Assembly: GCF_900460315.1 (NCBI RefSeq)
Contig: NZ_UHIO01000001.1
Span: forward strand, 837,501 to 901,500
Reading direction: 5' to 3'
Length of the DNA stretch: 64,000 nucleotides
From: Veillonella criceti
GTDB lineage: Bacteria > Bacillota > Negativicutes > Veillonellales > Veillonellaceae
In this document: in pieces, positions 48,401-58,917 of the stretch
How positions within the stretch are numbered: position 1 is the stretch's first letter
How the letters are laid out: each line of letters opens with the position of its first letter
Notes under the pieces: model-generated
Told to the model about the DNA's origin: nothing
What the model saw: the letters and a program-made list of their open reading frames with translations, nothing else
The model's database searches: none
Made by a program: the position numbers and the translations under genes

Positions 48401-49322
48401 GTACTGCGTCCCTCACCTTCAATTTCTCATCGATATCAACAATTTCATGGAGCTTAGTATTCCAACGATGCTGAAACCAAAGCCATTCGGTTGGATGTTG
48501 ACGAATAAACTCTTCCGTTACTCGCACGGTAGCCTCTGTTAACCGATAAAGATCCTCCGCTTCATGGCCTGTATCTTCATAATATAAAGGTGGTAAAATT
48601 TCTACCACATGACCAATCCCATTCGCTTTACGATAGGTAAAAACAGGCACAACAGGGGCTTTAAATTTCTGAGCAAACGTAGCCGGCCCTGTGACAGCCG
48701 ACGATTCTTGCCCTAAAAATTCAACAGGCAAGCCTTGAATATAACCATCTTGGTCTGCTAAAAAACCTAACAATTTCTTTTGTTTCATGGCCTTTACAGC
48801 CCGAATCATTTCAGAACCACCACGCGCAAATACTTCTAAACCTACCATCTCACGATATTCATTAAGCAAACGAGTTACTTGTGCATTCGGTTGTTTCTTT
48901 ACAATTGTTGTCGATGGATAACCATAAGCCGCTAAAGAAGCGCCCATCCATTCCCAATTGCCTACATGCGCGGTTAGAATGACCACGCCTCGTTGCTCTG
49001 CTAAAGCTTTATCCAAATATTTTAAACCGTGCATTTCAATATGCTCAGTAATAAACTCTTTCGTTAAATTCGGCATGTACAAAATTTCTAAAGCAGACCG
49101 CCCCAAATTCTTGAAAAGTTCTTCCAAAATTTGTGAAGCTTCCGCTTCTGATACATCCATGCCTTTCATTACATTATAAATACCTCGTTTTTTTTGTTTT
49201 TTCCCTACGAGTGAATATAAAGGTCCTAATGTCGCCCCTATACGAAGTATCGTGCGATACGACAGCTTACAAGTCAATGCACTCAAACCTTTTAATAATT
49301 TGTATTGCCACTCATTTGACAT
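48387..49322 (-). CDS. lpxL: Lipid A late acyltransferase (LpxL/HtrB family)
   Basis: 311 residues. The HxxxxE catalytic motif is in TAHVGNWEWMG. GFLADQDGYIQGLPVEFLGQES and PTEWLWFQHRWN are family segments. Adds a secondary acyl chain to Kdo2-lipid IVA at the inner membrane. One N-terminal hydrophobic segment. Confidence 0.92.
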   Translation of the reverse strand: MSNEWQYKLLKGLSALTCKLSYRTILRIGATLGPLYSLVGKKQKKRGIYNVMKGMDVSEAEASQILEELFKNLGRSALEILYMPNLTKEFITEHIEMHGLKYLDKALAEQRGVVILTAHVGNWEWMGASLAAYGYPSTTIVKKQPNAQVTRLLNEYREMVGLEVFARGGSEMIRAVKAMKQKKLLGFLADQDGYIQGLPVEFLGQESSAVTGPATFAQKFKAPVVPVFTYRKANGIGHVVEILPPLYYEDTGHEAEDLYRLTEATVRVTEEFIRQHPTEWLWFQHRWNTKLHEIVDIDEKLKVRDAVHAKE

Positions 49323-49342
49323 ACCGTACGTACCTCCTTTCG

Positions 49343-49864
49343 CTACTGACCTTGACTATATATTTCATTTCTATAATCATCAACTAATTGGTCCCAACAA
49401 CCTTCTTTTTTAAAAATATATTCGATAGCTTCACGAACGGCGCCATGACCACCGCTCTTAGTTGCTATAAATTTAGCAACTGCCTTTACTTCCATCACAC
49501 CATTTGCTGGTGTCATAGGAAAACCTACCAGGGAAAGGGCCCCTAAATCATTGAGATCATCACCCATATATGCCATTTCATCAGTATCAATGCCTAATTC
49601 GACAGCTAATTCTTTAATCGCTTCTGTCTTATTATGACAGCCCATACGGACAAAATCAAATTTTAATTCTTTGGTACGACGATCGACCATTTCAGAATGA
49701 CGCCCCGTAATAACAGCTAGTTTCAAGCCTCCACGACGAGCTAAGGCTAATCCAAGTCCATCTTGGGAATTAAAAACTTTAAGTTCATCACCCTTGGCCG
49801 TATAAATAATACCGCCTTCAGTCATAACTCCATCCACATCTAGTATTAAGCATTTTATATTCAT
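49343..49864 (-). CDS. kdsC: 3-deoxy-D-manno-octulosonate 8-phosphate phosphatase
   Basis: 173 residues, HAD fold without a cap domain, as KdsC. LILDVDGVMTEGGIIYT has the nucleophile DxD; AVITGRHSEMVDRRTKEL and YMGDDLNDLGAL follow. Removes phosphate from Kdo8P. Its start overlaps the kdsD stop (TAATG). Confidence 0.95.
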   Translation of the reverse strand: MNIKCLILDVDGVMTEGGIIYTAKGDELKVFNSQDGLGLALARRGGLKLAVITGRHSEMVDRRTKELKFDFVRMGCHNKTEAIKELAVELGIDTDEMAYMGDDLNDLGALSLVGFPMTPANGVMEVKAVAKFIATKSGGHGAVREAIEYIFKKEGCWDQLVDDYRNEIYSQGQ

Positions 49865-50835
49865 TATACAATACCTCGACGTAATAAGTCAGTAAGATGG
49901 ACAATGCCTAAACAATGTTTATTATCGTCCACAACTGGCAATACGGTAATTGGACGGGGCTGATTTTTTTCCATTAAATGCAATGCTTCTGCTGCTAGTT
50001 TATCTTTAGTAATCGTTCTAGGCATAGGTGTCATCATATCTTCCACAGGCCATTCTAAAAAATTACTCCCTGCATCTAACCCACGACGAATATCACCATC
50101 CGTAACAAGGCCTAATAAACGACCATCTTCATCAACTACATTGGTAGCCCCTAACCCTTTTTCTGTCATTACAAAAAGAGCATCACGTACTGTAGAGCCT
50201 TTATAAACCATCGGATTATCTTCACCGCTATGCATAATATTTTCTACGGTAAGCAATAATTTACGCCCCAAAGATCCACCGGGATGGAAAATTGCAAAAT
50301 TTTCAGGCGTAAATTTATGACGATCTAATAAACAAACTGCTAAAGCATCACCCAAAGCTAACGCTACTGTAGTACTAGTAGTCGGTGCTAAACCTAACGG
50401 ACAAGCTTCCCGCTCTACTTCTACTAATAAAACAATATCAGAATTCTTAGCCAATGTAGAATTATGTTTACCCACTACACTGATAAGACGTGCACCAATA
50501 CGACGTAAAGAAGGCAATAAACTAATGACTTCACTGGTTTCACCACTATTAGAAAAAGCAAGCACAATATCTTCCGATGTAACCATGCCTAAATCACCAT
50601 GTACCCCTTCACCAGGATGCAAAAATAGCGCTGGCGTCCCCGTAGACGCTAATGTAGCCGCTACTTTACGAGCAATATGACCTGATTTACCCATGCCAGT
50701 ACATACTACACGGCCTTTAGAATTCAAAATCATATTGACAGCTTCTGTAAAATTACTGTCTAAGGTGGTAATTAGTTTTTCAATCGCCTGCGCTTCTTCA
50801 TGAAGCACTTGTGCTGCTTGTTCTAAAACATTCAT
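49864..50835 (-). CDS. kdsD: Arabinose-5-phosphate isomerase
   Basis: 323 residues. SIS sugar isomerase domain (about 35-175: RVVCTGMGKSGHIARKVAATLASTGTPALFLHP) followed by two CBS domains (about 205-320). Makes arabinose-5-P from ribulose-5-P for Kdo. The ATG at 50835 is preferred over an upstream TTG that overlaps the kdsA stop. Confidence 0.95.
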   Translation of the reverse strand: MNVLEQAAQVLHEEAQAIEKLITTLDSNFTEAVNMILNSKGRVVCTGMGKSGHIARKVAATLASTGTPALFLHPGEGVHGDLGMVTSEDIVLAFSNSGETSEVISLLPSLRRIGARLISVVGKHNSTLAKNSDIVLLVEVEREACPLGLAPTTSTTVALALGDALAVCLLDRHKFTPENFAIFHPGGSLGRKLLLTVENIMHSGEDNPMVYKGSTVRDALFVMTEKGLGATNVVDEDGRLLGLVTDGDIRRGLDAGSNFLEWPVEDMMTPMPRTITKDKLAAEALHLMEKNQPRPITVLPVVDDNKHCLGIVHLTDLLRRGIV

Positions 50836-50862
50836 GGATGATCCATCCCCTCTATTCGTCAA

Positions 50863-51681
50863 TTAACCTTTTACAATTTTATCAATGGCCACTAAGTCTC
50901 GTAACATAGCTTCTAAATCATCTAAGCGCACCATATTCGGTCCATCAGATAAGGCTTCTTCAGGATTATCATGAACTTCCATAAATAAGCCATCTACCCC
51001 GGCAGCTACAGCGGCCCGCGCTAAATTAGGTACAAATTCACGTTGCCCTGAAGAACTTGTGCCAGCACCACCTGGTAATTGTACACTATGCGTAGCATCA
51101 AAGATTACAGGATACTCAAAACTGCGCATAATAGGGAAGGAACGCATATCCACCACTAAATTATTATAACCAAAAGTAGCACCTCGTTCAGTCAACATTA
51201 AATTCTGATTACCCGCTTCTTCTACTTTTTTCACTACATTACTCATATCTTTAGGTGCTAAAAATTGGCCTTTTTTTACATTAACACATTTACCTGTTTT
51301 AGCAGCCCCATATACTAAATCGGTCTGACGACAAAGGAACGCAGGAATTTGTAAAATATCAAGCACTTCAGCAGCTGGTTCAATCTGTTCTACCGAATGA
51401 ATATCACTAACAATCGGTACTTGTAATTCCTTTTTAATATGACTTAAAATTTTAAGTCCTTCTTCAAGGCCAGGACCGCGGAAAGAACTAAAGCTAGAAC
51501 GATTTGCCTTATCAAAAGAAGCTTTAAAGATATAGGGAATGCCCACACGCTCACAAATCTCTTTAGCGCGACGGCCAATATTTAACGTACGTTCTGGATC
51601 CTCAATCACACAAGGACCCGCTAATAAAAATAAGCCTTTACCGCCACCAAGGGTTAAGTTACCAACTTTTACTTCTTTCAT
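50863..51681 (-). CDS. kdsA: 3-deoxy-8-phosphooctulonate synthase
   Basis: 272 residues. Condenses arabinose-5-P with phosphoenolpyruvate. Seen: [32 protein letters not shown] and [12 protein letters not shown], class-defining. The ATG at 51681 with AAGGAG upstream is preferred over an in-frame codon 11 residues earlier. Confidence 0.97.
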   Translation of the reverse strand: MKEVKVGNLTLGGGKGLFLLAGPCVIEDPERTLNIGRRAKEICERVGIPYIFKASFDKANRSSFSSFRGPGLEEGLKILSHIKKELQVPIVSDIHSVEQIEPAAEVLDILQIPAFLCRQTDLVYGAAKTGKCVNVKKGQFLAPKDMSNVVKKVEEAGNQNLMLTERGATFGYNNLVVDMRSFPIMRSFEYPVIFDATHSVQLPGGAGTSSSGQREFVPNLARAAVAAGVDGLFMEVHDNPEEALSDGPNMVRLDDLEAMLRDLVAIDKIVKG

Positions 51682-51741
51682 GGATGTCTCCTTCTTATTA
51701 TCACTGTATATCAAACAAATAATAGTGTTGTTAGCCCAACA

Positions 51742-52473
51742 TTACGATTCCTTCGTTTTAAAAATCGCATTAACAGCTTCTAAATCTTCTGGTGTATCTA
51801 CTCCAATAAAACGCGCTTCCGTTTTAATCACACGAATAGTAACCCCATTTTCTAAAGCTCTTAGTTGCTCTAACGATTCTGTCAATTCGGCCGGTGTTGG
51901 CGCTAATTGGGCAAATTCTAACAAAAATTCACGACTATATGCATAAATACCTATATGCTTTAATGGTGGATTTACAAAAGCATGCCGCGGATAAGGAATT
52001 AAAGACCGTGAAAAATACATGGCCTCGCCTTTTAAATTACACACTACCTTAACCGCTGACGGTTCCCCATATTCAGCTTCTTTTAAAGGGGCACCAACCG
52101 TCGCCATTTTTAAATCCAAATCAGTTTTAAATAGAGCGCCTAATTCATCAATCAAAGAGGCTTCTATTAAAGGTTCATCACCTTGTACATTAATAATAAC
52201 ATCAATATCAGGATGTAATTGTGCTACTTCTGCAAGCCGATCAGTACCGGTCAGATGATCAGTGCTTGTCATAACCGCAGTACCACCAAAAGCAGTAACC
52301 ACATCAGCAACACGTTGGTCATCCGTAGCTACAATAATAATATCAGGCACAGTAGCTTTAGACACTTGTTCATATACCCGTTGAATCATAGGTTTACCAG
52401 CAATATCAGCTAACGGTTTGCCTGGCAAGCGTGTGGATGCATAACGAGCTGGGATAACACAAGCGATTTTCAT
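51742..52473 (-). CDS. kdsB: CMP-Kdo synthetase
   Basis: 243 residues. Activates Kdo with CTP. Starts KIACVIPARYASTRLPGKPLADI, with INVQGDEPLIEASLID and HIGIYAYSREFL. Its start overlaps the lpxK stop by 4 bases. Confidence 0.97.
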   Translation of the reverse strand: MKIACVIPARYASTRLPGKPLADIAGKPMIQRVYEQVSKATVPDIIIVATDDQRVADVVTAFGGTAVMTSTDHLTGTDRLAEVAQLHPDIDVIINVQGDEPLIEASLIDELGALFKTDLDLKMATVGAPLKEAEYGEPSAVKVVCNLKGEAMYFSRSLIPYPRHAFVNPPLKHIGIYAYSREFLLEFAQLAPTPAELTESLEQLRALENGVTIRVIKTEARFIGVDTPEDLEAVNAIFKTKES

Positions 52474-53606
52474 ACTGCAGCCTTCTTTCCAACCTGACTA
52501 ATATAGGTTTTAAATACATCTTCCCCTTCAGTAAATTCAATACCGATAGGAATGACAAATACAGGAATTTTCAAATCATGGATAGCCGAGAGCTGACTGA
52601 GCTTAACTGCATCTTTCTCTGTTGTTACGATGGCATTAGCCCCCTTAGCAAATGCTTCACTCCACATCCGAACTACATCATCCGTTGAGTATTCATGATG
52701 ATCACCAAAGTCTAAACTATGACACACTGTATAGCCTAGAGATGTAACTGTATAACGGAATGAATCTGGTTGTCCAATGCCACTAACTGTTAAAAACTTA
52801 GGGTCATCAATACCTACTGGTGCTGTTTGTGGCAATTCATTACGTTCCCAAGAAGCTAACGTTTGAATTCCCAGCGGTTTATGCACCGTACTCATAATCG
52901 GTGCCTGTGGTGCCCATTTTAGAAGTTGTTGCTTAACACCAAATAAAATATCTTTTGGCACTTGATCTGTTTTAGTCAATACAATAATATCAGCACGCTG
53001 TAATCCCACTAAAGGTTCTCGTAACAGCCCTCTTGGCAATACATGATTATAACCAAATGGATTAGCCGCATCAATGAGAACAATGTCTAAATCACGGTTT
53101 AATTGGCGATGTTGGAAGCCATCATCTAATACTAGTATATCACTCCCTAACGTAGCCGTCGCTAATTGTGCTGAATTTACACGTTTACGACCAATAACTA
53201 CACTGGTATGGCCTAAACCTTTGCCAAGGAGCCAAGCTTCATCACCACTCACTGCCGGAGTAACTTCTAAACGGCCACGCCGTGACACTACAATAGTTTC
53301 TTCGTTATCTTTAGCACGATAACCACGACTCAAAATAGCGGGTGAATAATTAGCGGTTTCTAAATACTGACAAATATAACGGACCATAGGTGTTTTACCA
53401 GTGCCACCAGCAGTAATATTTCCAACGCTAATAACAGGTACGGTAGCACGGATTACACCACTTTTATCATCAAATTTCTTATTCCGTTGTTTTACACCTT
53501 GTGTATAAACCGTACTTAACACGCCTAATCCAGCACGAGCTATACTAGCTAACGGGCCTCTCGCTTTACCACTGACTATATGTTTAAACAATTGTTCCCC
53601 ATTCAT
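52470..53606 (-). CDS. lpxK: Tetraacyldisaccharide 4'-kinase
   Basis: 378 residues. Phosphorylates the lipid A disaccharide to lipid IVA. Walker A is GNITAGGTGKTPMV; DDGFQHRQLNRDLDIVLIDA is the LpxK-type Walker B-like segment. The ATG at 53606 has AAAGGAGGT upstream; a codon 12 residues earlier does not. Confidence 0.95.
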   Translation of the reverse strand: MNGEQLFKHIVSGKARGPLASIARAGLGVLSTVYTQGVKQRNKKFDDKSGVIRATVPVISVGNITAGGTGKTPMVRYICQYLETANYSPAILSRGYRAKDNEETIVVSRRGRLEVTPAVSGDEAWLLGKGLGHTSVVIGRKRVNSAQLATATLGSDILVLDDGFQHRQLNRDLDIVLIDAANPFGYNHVLPRGLLREPLVGLQRADIIVLTKTDQVPKDILFGVKQQLLKWAPQAPIMSTVHKPLGIQTLASWERNELPQTAPVGIDDPKFLTVSGIGQPDSFRYTVTSLGYTVCHSLDFGDHHEYSTDDVVRMWSEAFAKGANAIVTTEKDAVKLSQLSAIHDLKIPVFVIPIGIEFTEGEDVFKTYISQVGKKAAV

Positions 53607-53653
53607 GAGCTCTACCTCCTTTACCACAGTTATGCACAACATGATTTAGGCAA

Positions 53654-54958
53654 CTATGGAATAATCTGGTGGGATTCAAATAATTTGCGTAACTCTTCCG
53701 TATTTCGTTGTGTCGCACCACGATTCTCATGGACAATATCTAAACAATTCTGTCCCATCGTATCCCGTAATTCTTTATCACGACATAACAATAACATCGT
53801 ATCAACTAATTCTTTAGTATCTTTTACCATTAAACACGCATGGCGTGAACTTAACAAGGAATAAATCTCTTTAAAGTTAAACATATGAGGACCTACCAAA
53901 ATAGGCTTGCCATGGGCCGCAGGCTCTAATATATTATGTCCCCCAGTCTTAACTAATGAACCACCTACAAAAATGATATCACCAAGACTATATAGACGGC
54001 CCAATTCGCCGATTGTGTCCAATACGACAACGGGCGTTTTCTCATGAACAGGCCCTGTCATAGTACTACGACAAATAGCGCGCAGACCATTTTTCTCAGC
54101 CAAATTCTTAACATCATTGCCGCGCATTATTTCACGAGGTGCGATCAATAAACGAGCCTCTGGATACGCTTTTAAAATTTCAGTAAAAGCTGTCAACACC
54201 GCTTCCTCTTCCCCACGATGCGTACTGCCCGCTACAATAATTGGATGATTACGACCAAAGCCAAACTCATCTTGCAACTGACGCTTTTCATCTTCAGTCA
54301 CTTGTGCATAGGTTTGATCATATTTCGTATTCCCCGTAATGGTAATCCGCTCTTTAGAAGCACCTAACACTTGAATATACTCTGCATCTAACTTAGATTG
54401 CATACAGAAATACTGAATGGAGGCCAACATTTCTTTCGTAAAGGAGCGAATCATCATATAACGTTTCATACTCCGATCACTAATGCGCCCATTTACCATC
54501 ATTACTGGAATTTTTTCTTTCTCAGCAATGCGCAAAAAGTTTGGCCAAATTTCAGTTTCTACCAAAAGTATAGTAATTGGCTTTATCATATCTAAAATAC
54601 GCTGTGTTAAAAAAGGCAAATCTAAAGGAAAGAAAATAATCCCTTCCGCTTCGGGAATAATACGATGAGCCATAGCATGACCAGTGGCCGTAACCACTGA
54701 AACGACCACAACTGCTTCTGGAAATTTCTTCTTAATATCTTTCACAATAGGACTAGTCGCAACAATTTCACCAACAGAAGCGGCATGTACCCAAATAGCA
54801 CGGCGTCCTTCAATTTTACGCATCAAAGAATCAGGCATGAACCCCGCACTTTGGCGTATACGTTCATAGAAACCTTCTTCAAAGGCCAAGCGATACAGGA
54901 TGACGGGAATTAGCCCAATCCAATATATAATTAGTAATATGTTGTATACCCAATACAT
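53654..54958 (-). CDS. waaA: Kdo transferase
   Basis: 434 residues. Transfers Kdo onto lipid IVA. N-terminal membrane helix (about 3-22), then a GT-B fold with IWVHAASVGEIVATSPI, VETEIWPNFL, GSTHRGEEEAVL and GHNILEPAAHGKPILVGPHMFNF. Two bases before the msbA stop boundary, so tightly linked. Confidence 0.95.
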   Translation of the reverse strand: MYWVYNILLIIYWIGLIPVILYRLAFEEGFYERIRQSAGFMPDSLMRKIEGRRAIWVHAASVGEIVATSPIVKDIKKKFPEAVVVVSVVTATGHAMAHRIIPEAEGIIFFPLDLPFLTQRILDMIKPITILLVETEIWPNFLRIAEKEKIPVMMVNGRISDRSMKRYMMIRSFTKEMLASIQYFCMQSKLDAEYIQVLGASKERITITGNTKYDQTYAQVTEDEKRQLQDEFGFGRNHPIIVAGSTHRGEEEAVLTAFTEILKAYPEARLLIAPREIMRGNDVKNLAEKNGLRAICRSTMTGPVHEKTPVVVLDTIGELGRLYSLGDIIFVGGSLVKTGGHNILEPAAHGKPILVGPHMFNFKEIYSLLSSRHACLMVKDTKELVDTMLLLCRDKELRDTMGQNCLDIVHENRGATQRNTEELRKLFESHQIIP

Positions 54959-54960
54959 CC

Positions 54961-56691
54961 TTAATGTCCTTTACTTGCAAATTGAACTGAATATAAATGT
55001 TTATAGAGACCATCTTGCGCTAATAACTCTTCATGGGTCCCTAGCTCTTCAATCTGACCTTGTCGTAACACAACAATTTGATCAGCATTTTTAATCGTAC
55101 TCAAGCGATGCGCAATCACAAAGGCCGTACGACCTCTCATAAGACGTTCTAACGCTTCTTGTACTAATTTTTCACTTTCTGTATCTAATGCCGAAGTAGC
55201 TTCATCTAAAATAAGAATTTTTGGATCTTTTAAGATAGCTCTCGCAATAGCAATACGCTGACGTTGCCCACCAGACAAAGAACTCCCTCGTTCACCAACA
55301 AAAGTATCAAATCCATCTGGTAGCTTTTCAATAAACTCTAACGCATTAGCTGCTTTAGCCGCTTCATAGACTTCTTCCTCCGTGCCATCTAAACGACCAT
55401 ATAAAATATTATCACGAATGGTTGCATTAAATAGCATGGTTTCCTGTGGAACCAAACCAACTTGTTCCCGCAAAGAAGCAAATGTCACATCACGTACATC
55501 AATTCCATCAATGCGAATCGCCCCAGACGTTACATCATAAAATCTTGGCAACAGATTGGCAATCGTTGTTTTACCCGCACCGGACGGTCCTACAATAGCT
55601 ACAATTCGGCCCGCTGGCACGTCTAAATTCATATCTTGCAAGGCCATCTTTTCTCCATCATAAGAGAAGGATACATGATCAAATTCTACATGACCCGATA
55701 CGTCTGGCAATACGTTAGCATTCGCTTTTTCTTTAACATTTGGCTCCGTATCTAAAATCTCAAATACACGATCACCTGCTGCCATCGCTTTTTGAATATT
55801 GCCATACACCTGACTTAGCCGTTTAACAGGATTGGATAGATTAATAGCATAAATTAAAAACGCAATTAAAGAACCTGCTGAAATAGCGCCGGTAACCACA
55901 GAATAACCGCCGTACCAAAGGATTACTGTCACAGCAATAGCCGCTGAAAATTCAACAAGAGGGCTTAACAAACTCGATAATTTAGTCGCACGCATAGCGG
56001 CCAAGAAATTTCGCTGATTTTCTTTTTCAAACCGTGCCACTTCATGCGTTTCACGGGCAAAAGAACGAACTACTCGAATCCCCGAAATCACTTCTTGTAA
56101 TAAAGACGTAATATCAGCAATACGTCCCTGTACATCATGTCCAGCCGAACGTAAGCGCTTTCCAAAAATATTAATTAACCCTAACACAACAGGCACAATA
56201 ATCAGTGTTACTAATGTTAATTTCCAGTCAATCAATATCATGGATACTAAGGACCCAATGAGGGTAACCCCTTCTGTAATGAAAGAAACTAGATTATCTA
56301 CAATCGCGGTTTGTAGGGCTCCCACATCATTCGTTAAATTACTCATGACAACGCCTGTTTTACGACGATCAAAATAAGCTTGATCCAAGCGTTGTAAATG
56401 TTTAAATAAAGCCTCACGAATATCGATAATGACTCGCTGACCAATATACGACATCGTATATGTCTGACCGTAGGTAGCAAACCCACGAATCAAAAATACC
56501 ACCAAAATAGAAACGACGACTAAATTTAGCATAGCCAAATCTTTCGCCTGCAACACTTCGTCAACTACATTTTTAATCAACCAAGGTACCACTAAATAGG
56601 CAGCGGCTGCTATAATCATACAAACTAGGCCAAAAATTAACCGGCCAATATACGGTCTCACATAGACCAATAATCGTTTATAACTTCCCAT
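54961..56691 (-). CDS. msbA: Lipid A export ABC transporter MsbA
   Basis: 576 residues. Six-helix transmembrane domain (about 1-310) fused to an ABC ATPase (about 335-576): Walker A GPSGAGKTTIANLLP, signature LSGGQRQRIAIAR, Walker B ILILDEATSALD. Flips Kdo-lipid A across the inner membrane. Overlaps lpxB by 14 bases. Confidence 0.95.
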   Translation of the reverse strand: MGSYKRLLVYVRPYIGRLIFGLVCMIIAAAAYLVVPWLIKNVVDEVLQAKDLAMLNLVVVSILVVFLIRGFATYGQTYTMSYIGQRVIIDIREALFKHLQRLDQAYFDRRKTGVVMSNLTNDVGALQTAIVDNLVSFITEGVTLIGSLVSMILIDWKLTLVTLIIVPVVLGLINIFGKRLRSAGHDVQGRIADITSLLQEVISGIRVVRSFARETHEVARFEKENQRNFLAAMRATKLSSLLSPLVEFSAAIAVTVILWYGGYSVVTGAISAGSLIAFLIYAINLSNPVKRLSQVYGNIQKAMAAGDRVFEILDTEPNVKEKANANVLPDVSGHVEFDHVSFSYDGEKMALQDMNLDVPAGRIVAIVGPSGAGKTTIANLLPRFYDVTSGAIRIDGIDVRDVTFASLREQVGLVPQETMLFNATIRDNILYGRLDGTEEEVYEAAKAANALEFIEKLPDGFDTFVGERGSSLSGGQRQRIAIARAILKDPKILILDEATSALDTESEKLVQEALERLMRGRTAFVIAHRLSTIKNADQIVVLRQGQIEELGTHEELLAQDGLYKHLYSVQFASKGH

Positions 56692-57841
56692 TCATATCCT
56701 CCGCAACCTGGTTAGCTCGTGCTACCGTAGCAATTAATTCAGCCACTCGCTCTACTGCACCAGTTCCGCCCAAGGCTTCTCGAACGGACCTCAAATCAGC
56801 TACCATGGCCTCTCGTCTTTTTGAATCCTCTAATAAAGAGGTTAATTCTTTAGCAATATTAGCCGGTGTTACAGCACCCTGCAATAACTCAGGAATCACT
56901 TCACGACCTGCTACTATATTAGGTAAGCCTACATGTGTTAAATTCACTAGTACCCGTCCCAATGCATAGGTAATTGGTGATAAGCGATATAACAAAATAG
57001 TGGGTAATTCCATTAAGGCAGTTTCTAATGTGGCGGTACCTGAAGCGGCTAAACAAACATCACAACATTGCATTAAATCGTACGTGTAATCGTCTGTAAT
57101 CGTAACAGGCACTTTATATTTCTTCGTAATAACTTCTAATTCTTCTTTATCAATTGTATGCGCTCGTGGCAAATAAAATACTAAATTAGGATGCTTAGCC
57201 ATAACTAACTCAGCCCCAGCCAACATTCGTTCTAACAAACTGATAACTTCTTGCTTACGACTACCAGGCATAAGTAACACTCGTTTTGTATGAGGGGGCA
57301 TTTTAAAATAAGCCAAACCTTCCTCTAAAGACATCGTCGGTTTCACAATATCAAGTAAAGGATGCCCTACGAATTCAACATCTACCCCAAATTCTCTATA
57401 CGCCTTAGCTTCAAATGGAAAAATTGAAGCTACCTTAGTAACCGTGCTGGCAATATCTTTACCACGACTACGATGCCAAGCCCAAATAGTAGGCGCAATA
57501 TAATAAATAACCGGAATGCCTAAATCATGTGCTACCTTGGCTAATTTCATATTAAAACCAGGATAATCCACACACACCAAGACATCAGGCTTCTCGCGCA
57601 ACATAACCTCTTTTAAAAAAGTACGTAATTTGAAAAAAGAAGGTAAATGTTTTATTACTTCAACAATTCCGATATAGCCTAATTGTTTTATATCATACAT
57701 AATCTGGACTCCCGCTTCAGCCATGCGCGAACCGCCCATACCAAACATGGAAACCTCAGGATATGCGTTTTTTAACGCCTTCGCTACGCTAGCTGCATGA
57801 GTGTCACCTGATGCCTCACCAGCCGAAAACATGACTTTCAT
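56678..57841 (-). CDS. lpxB: Lipid-A-disaccharide synthase
   Basis: 387 residues, GT-B fold, starts MFSAGEASGDTHAASVAKAL, with VCVDYPGFNMKLAKVAH, APTIWAWHRSRGKDI and LLMPGSRKQEV. Joins UDP-diacylglucosamine and lipid X. Downstream of lpxI by 13 bases. Confidence 0.97.
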   Translation of the reverse strand: MKVMFSAGEASGDTHAASVAKALKNAYPEVSMFGMGGSRMAEAGVQIMYDIKQLGYIGIVEVIKHLPSFFKLRTFLKEVMLREKPDVLVCVDYPGFNMKLAKVAHDLGIPVIYYIAPTIWAWHRSRGKDIASTVTKVASIFPFEAKAYREFGVDVEFVGHPLLDIVKPTMSLEEGLAYFKMPPHTKRVLLMPGSRKQEVISLLERMLAGAELVMAKHPNLVFYLPRAHTIDKEELEVITKKYKVPVTITDDYTYDLMQCCDVCLAASGTATLETALMELPTILLYRLSPITYALGRVLVNLTHVGLPNIVAGREVIPELLQGAVTPANIAKELTSLLEDSKRREAMVADLRSVREALGGTGAVERVAELIATVARANQVAEDMNGKL

Positions 57842-57854
57842 CCGAACCTCCAGA

Positions 57855-58676
57855 CTATTCTTCGTCAGGCCCTTCTACGGCACAAATAATCAAACCCTTT
57901 TCATTCGCAAGTTTCAACACTTCTTCTTGCTCTACGAAAATAGTGCGTTCTGCTTCCATAGCCAAGACTTTACAATTTCCTTCTAACATAGAGTGAATGG
58001 TTTGTAAGCCCACAGCAGGCACATCAAAACGTACATCTTGTCTAGGCTTCGCTGTTTTAACAACAACTGCTTCACCACGACCTAAGGTACCACCGCGTTT
58101 AATACAAGCGTCTGTTCCTTCAATGGCTTCAATAGCCATCACAGCCAGGTCTTTCACAACTACGGTTTGCCCTATATCAAGGCCGCCCATCTGTTTAGCT
58201 ACTTCAAAGCCAAATAGAATATCAGCCATTTGCTCTTTAGAAGGTTTTGCCTTTGTCAATACGCCGGCTTTAGGCATTAACGGTTTCATGTAAATAGTTT
58301 GATCCACTACCTGAATTCCTTCTTTAGCCAATTCCTCTACTAGTGTAAGCATAATCGTATCATCTTTACGATTCCGCAATTTTGTCAGTAAACGAATCGT
58401 TCGTAAATCAGGCATAACCAAGCCTTTAAACAAAATTTCTTTCGTCACTTTACCAAGCATAGTAACTTCTGTAATACCTTCTTTATGAAGCGTTTTAAAT
58501 ATTTTATCGATTTTAGCTACATTAATCTCATAAAAAGCATGCGCTTCCGTTGCCAAGGCAGGCTCCGTATTTGGAATTACTGCAATGACCACGACTTCAT
58601 AGCCTTCTGATTGAGCTGCTCGTAAAAATTCCAACGGCAATTTACCTACGCCAGCTAATAATCCGACTTTTGCCAT
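57855..58676 (-). CDS. lpxI: UDP-2,3-diacylglucosamine pyrophosphatase LpxI
   Basis: 273 residues. Starts KVGLLAGVGKLPLEFLRAAQSEG and ends in the DUF1009 domain with GGTLGRGEAVVVKTAKPRQDVRFDVPAVG. Cleaves UDP-diacylglucosamine to lipid X, replacing LpxH. First gene of the LPS block in this window. The second of two adjacent ATGs (58676) has AGGAGG at better spacing. A TATAAT at 58725-58730 may be its promoter. Confidence 0.94.
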   Translation of the reverse strand: MAKVGLLAGVGKLPLEFLRAAQSEGYEVVVIAVIPNTEPALATEAHAFYEINVAKIDKIFKTLHKEGITEVTMLGKVTKEILFKGLVMPDLRTIRLLTKLRNRKDDTIMLTLVEELAKEGIQVVDQTIYMKPLMPKAGVLTKAKPSKEQMADILFGFEVAKQMGGLDIGQTVVVKDLAVMAIEAIEGTDACIKRGGTLGRGEAVVVKTAKPRQDVRFDVPAVGLQTIHSMLEGNCKVLAMEAERTIFVEQEEVLKLANEKGLIICAVEGPDEE

Positions 58677-58866
58677 CATTTCCTCCTAGTGTTTTTGGTT
58701 CTATTTATAGACACACTACACTATATTATACAACGTACTATGTTTATAGGTCTACTTTTATATAAAAATGAGCAATAATGCGTATTGGCCATCTTTTGTA
58801 TCTTGAATTTAAGTCTACAAAAAAGACTGTTTTCTGTATATTTTTTGACGTATTTTTGCCGTCAAA

Positions 58867-58900
58867 GCAAAACAGAGGTAGCACGAATGCCACCTCTGTA
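58867..58900 (-). terminator. Terminator at the prophage end
   Basis: CAGAGGT/ACCTCTG hairpin then TTTTGCTTT on the minus strand, right after the last phage gene. Another hairpin, TTTGACG/CGTCAAA, follows at 58844-58866. Confidence 0.7.
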
Positions 58901-58917
58901 GGCTTTTATATTATACA

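Noticed and set aside
58680-58917. Defined attachment site of the prophage
   Set aside because: Only one side of the junction is in the window, so no direct repeat can be compared, and no tRNA gene is present.
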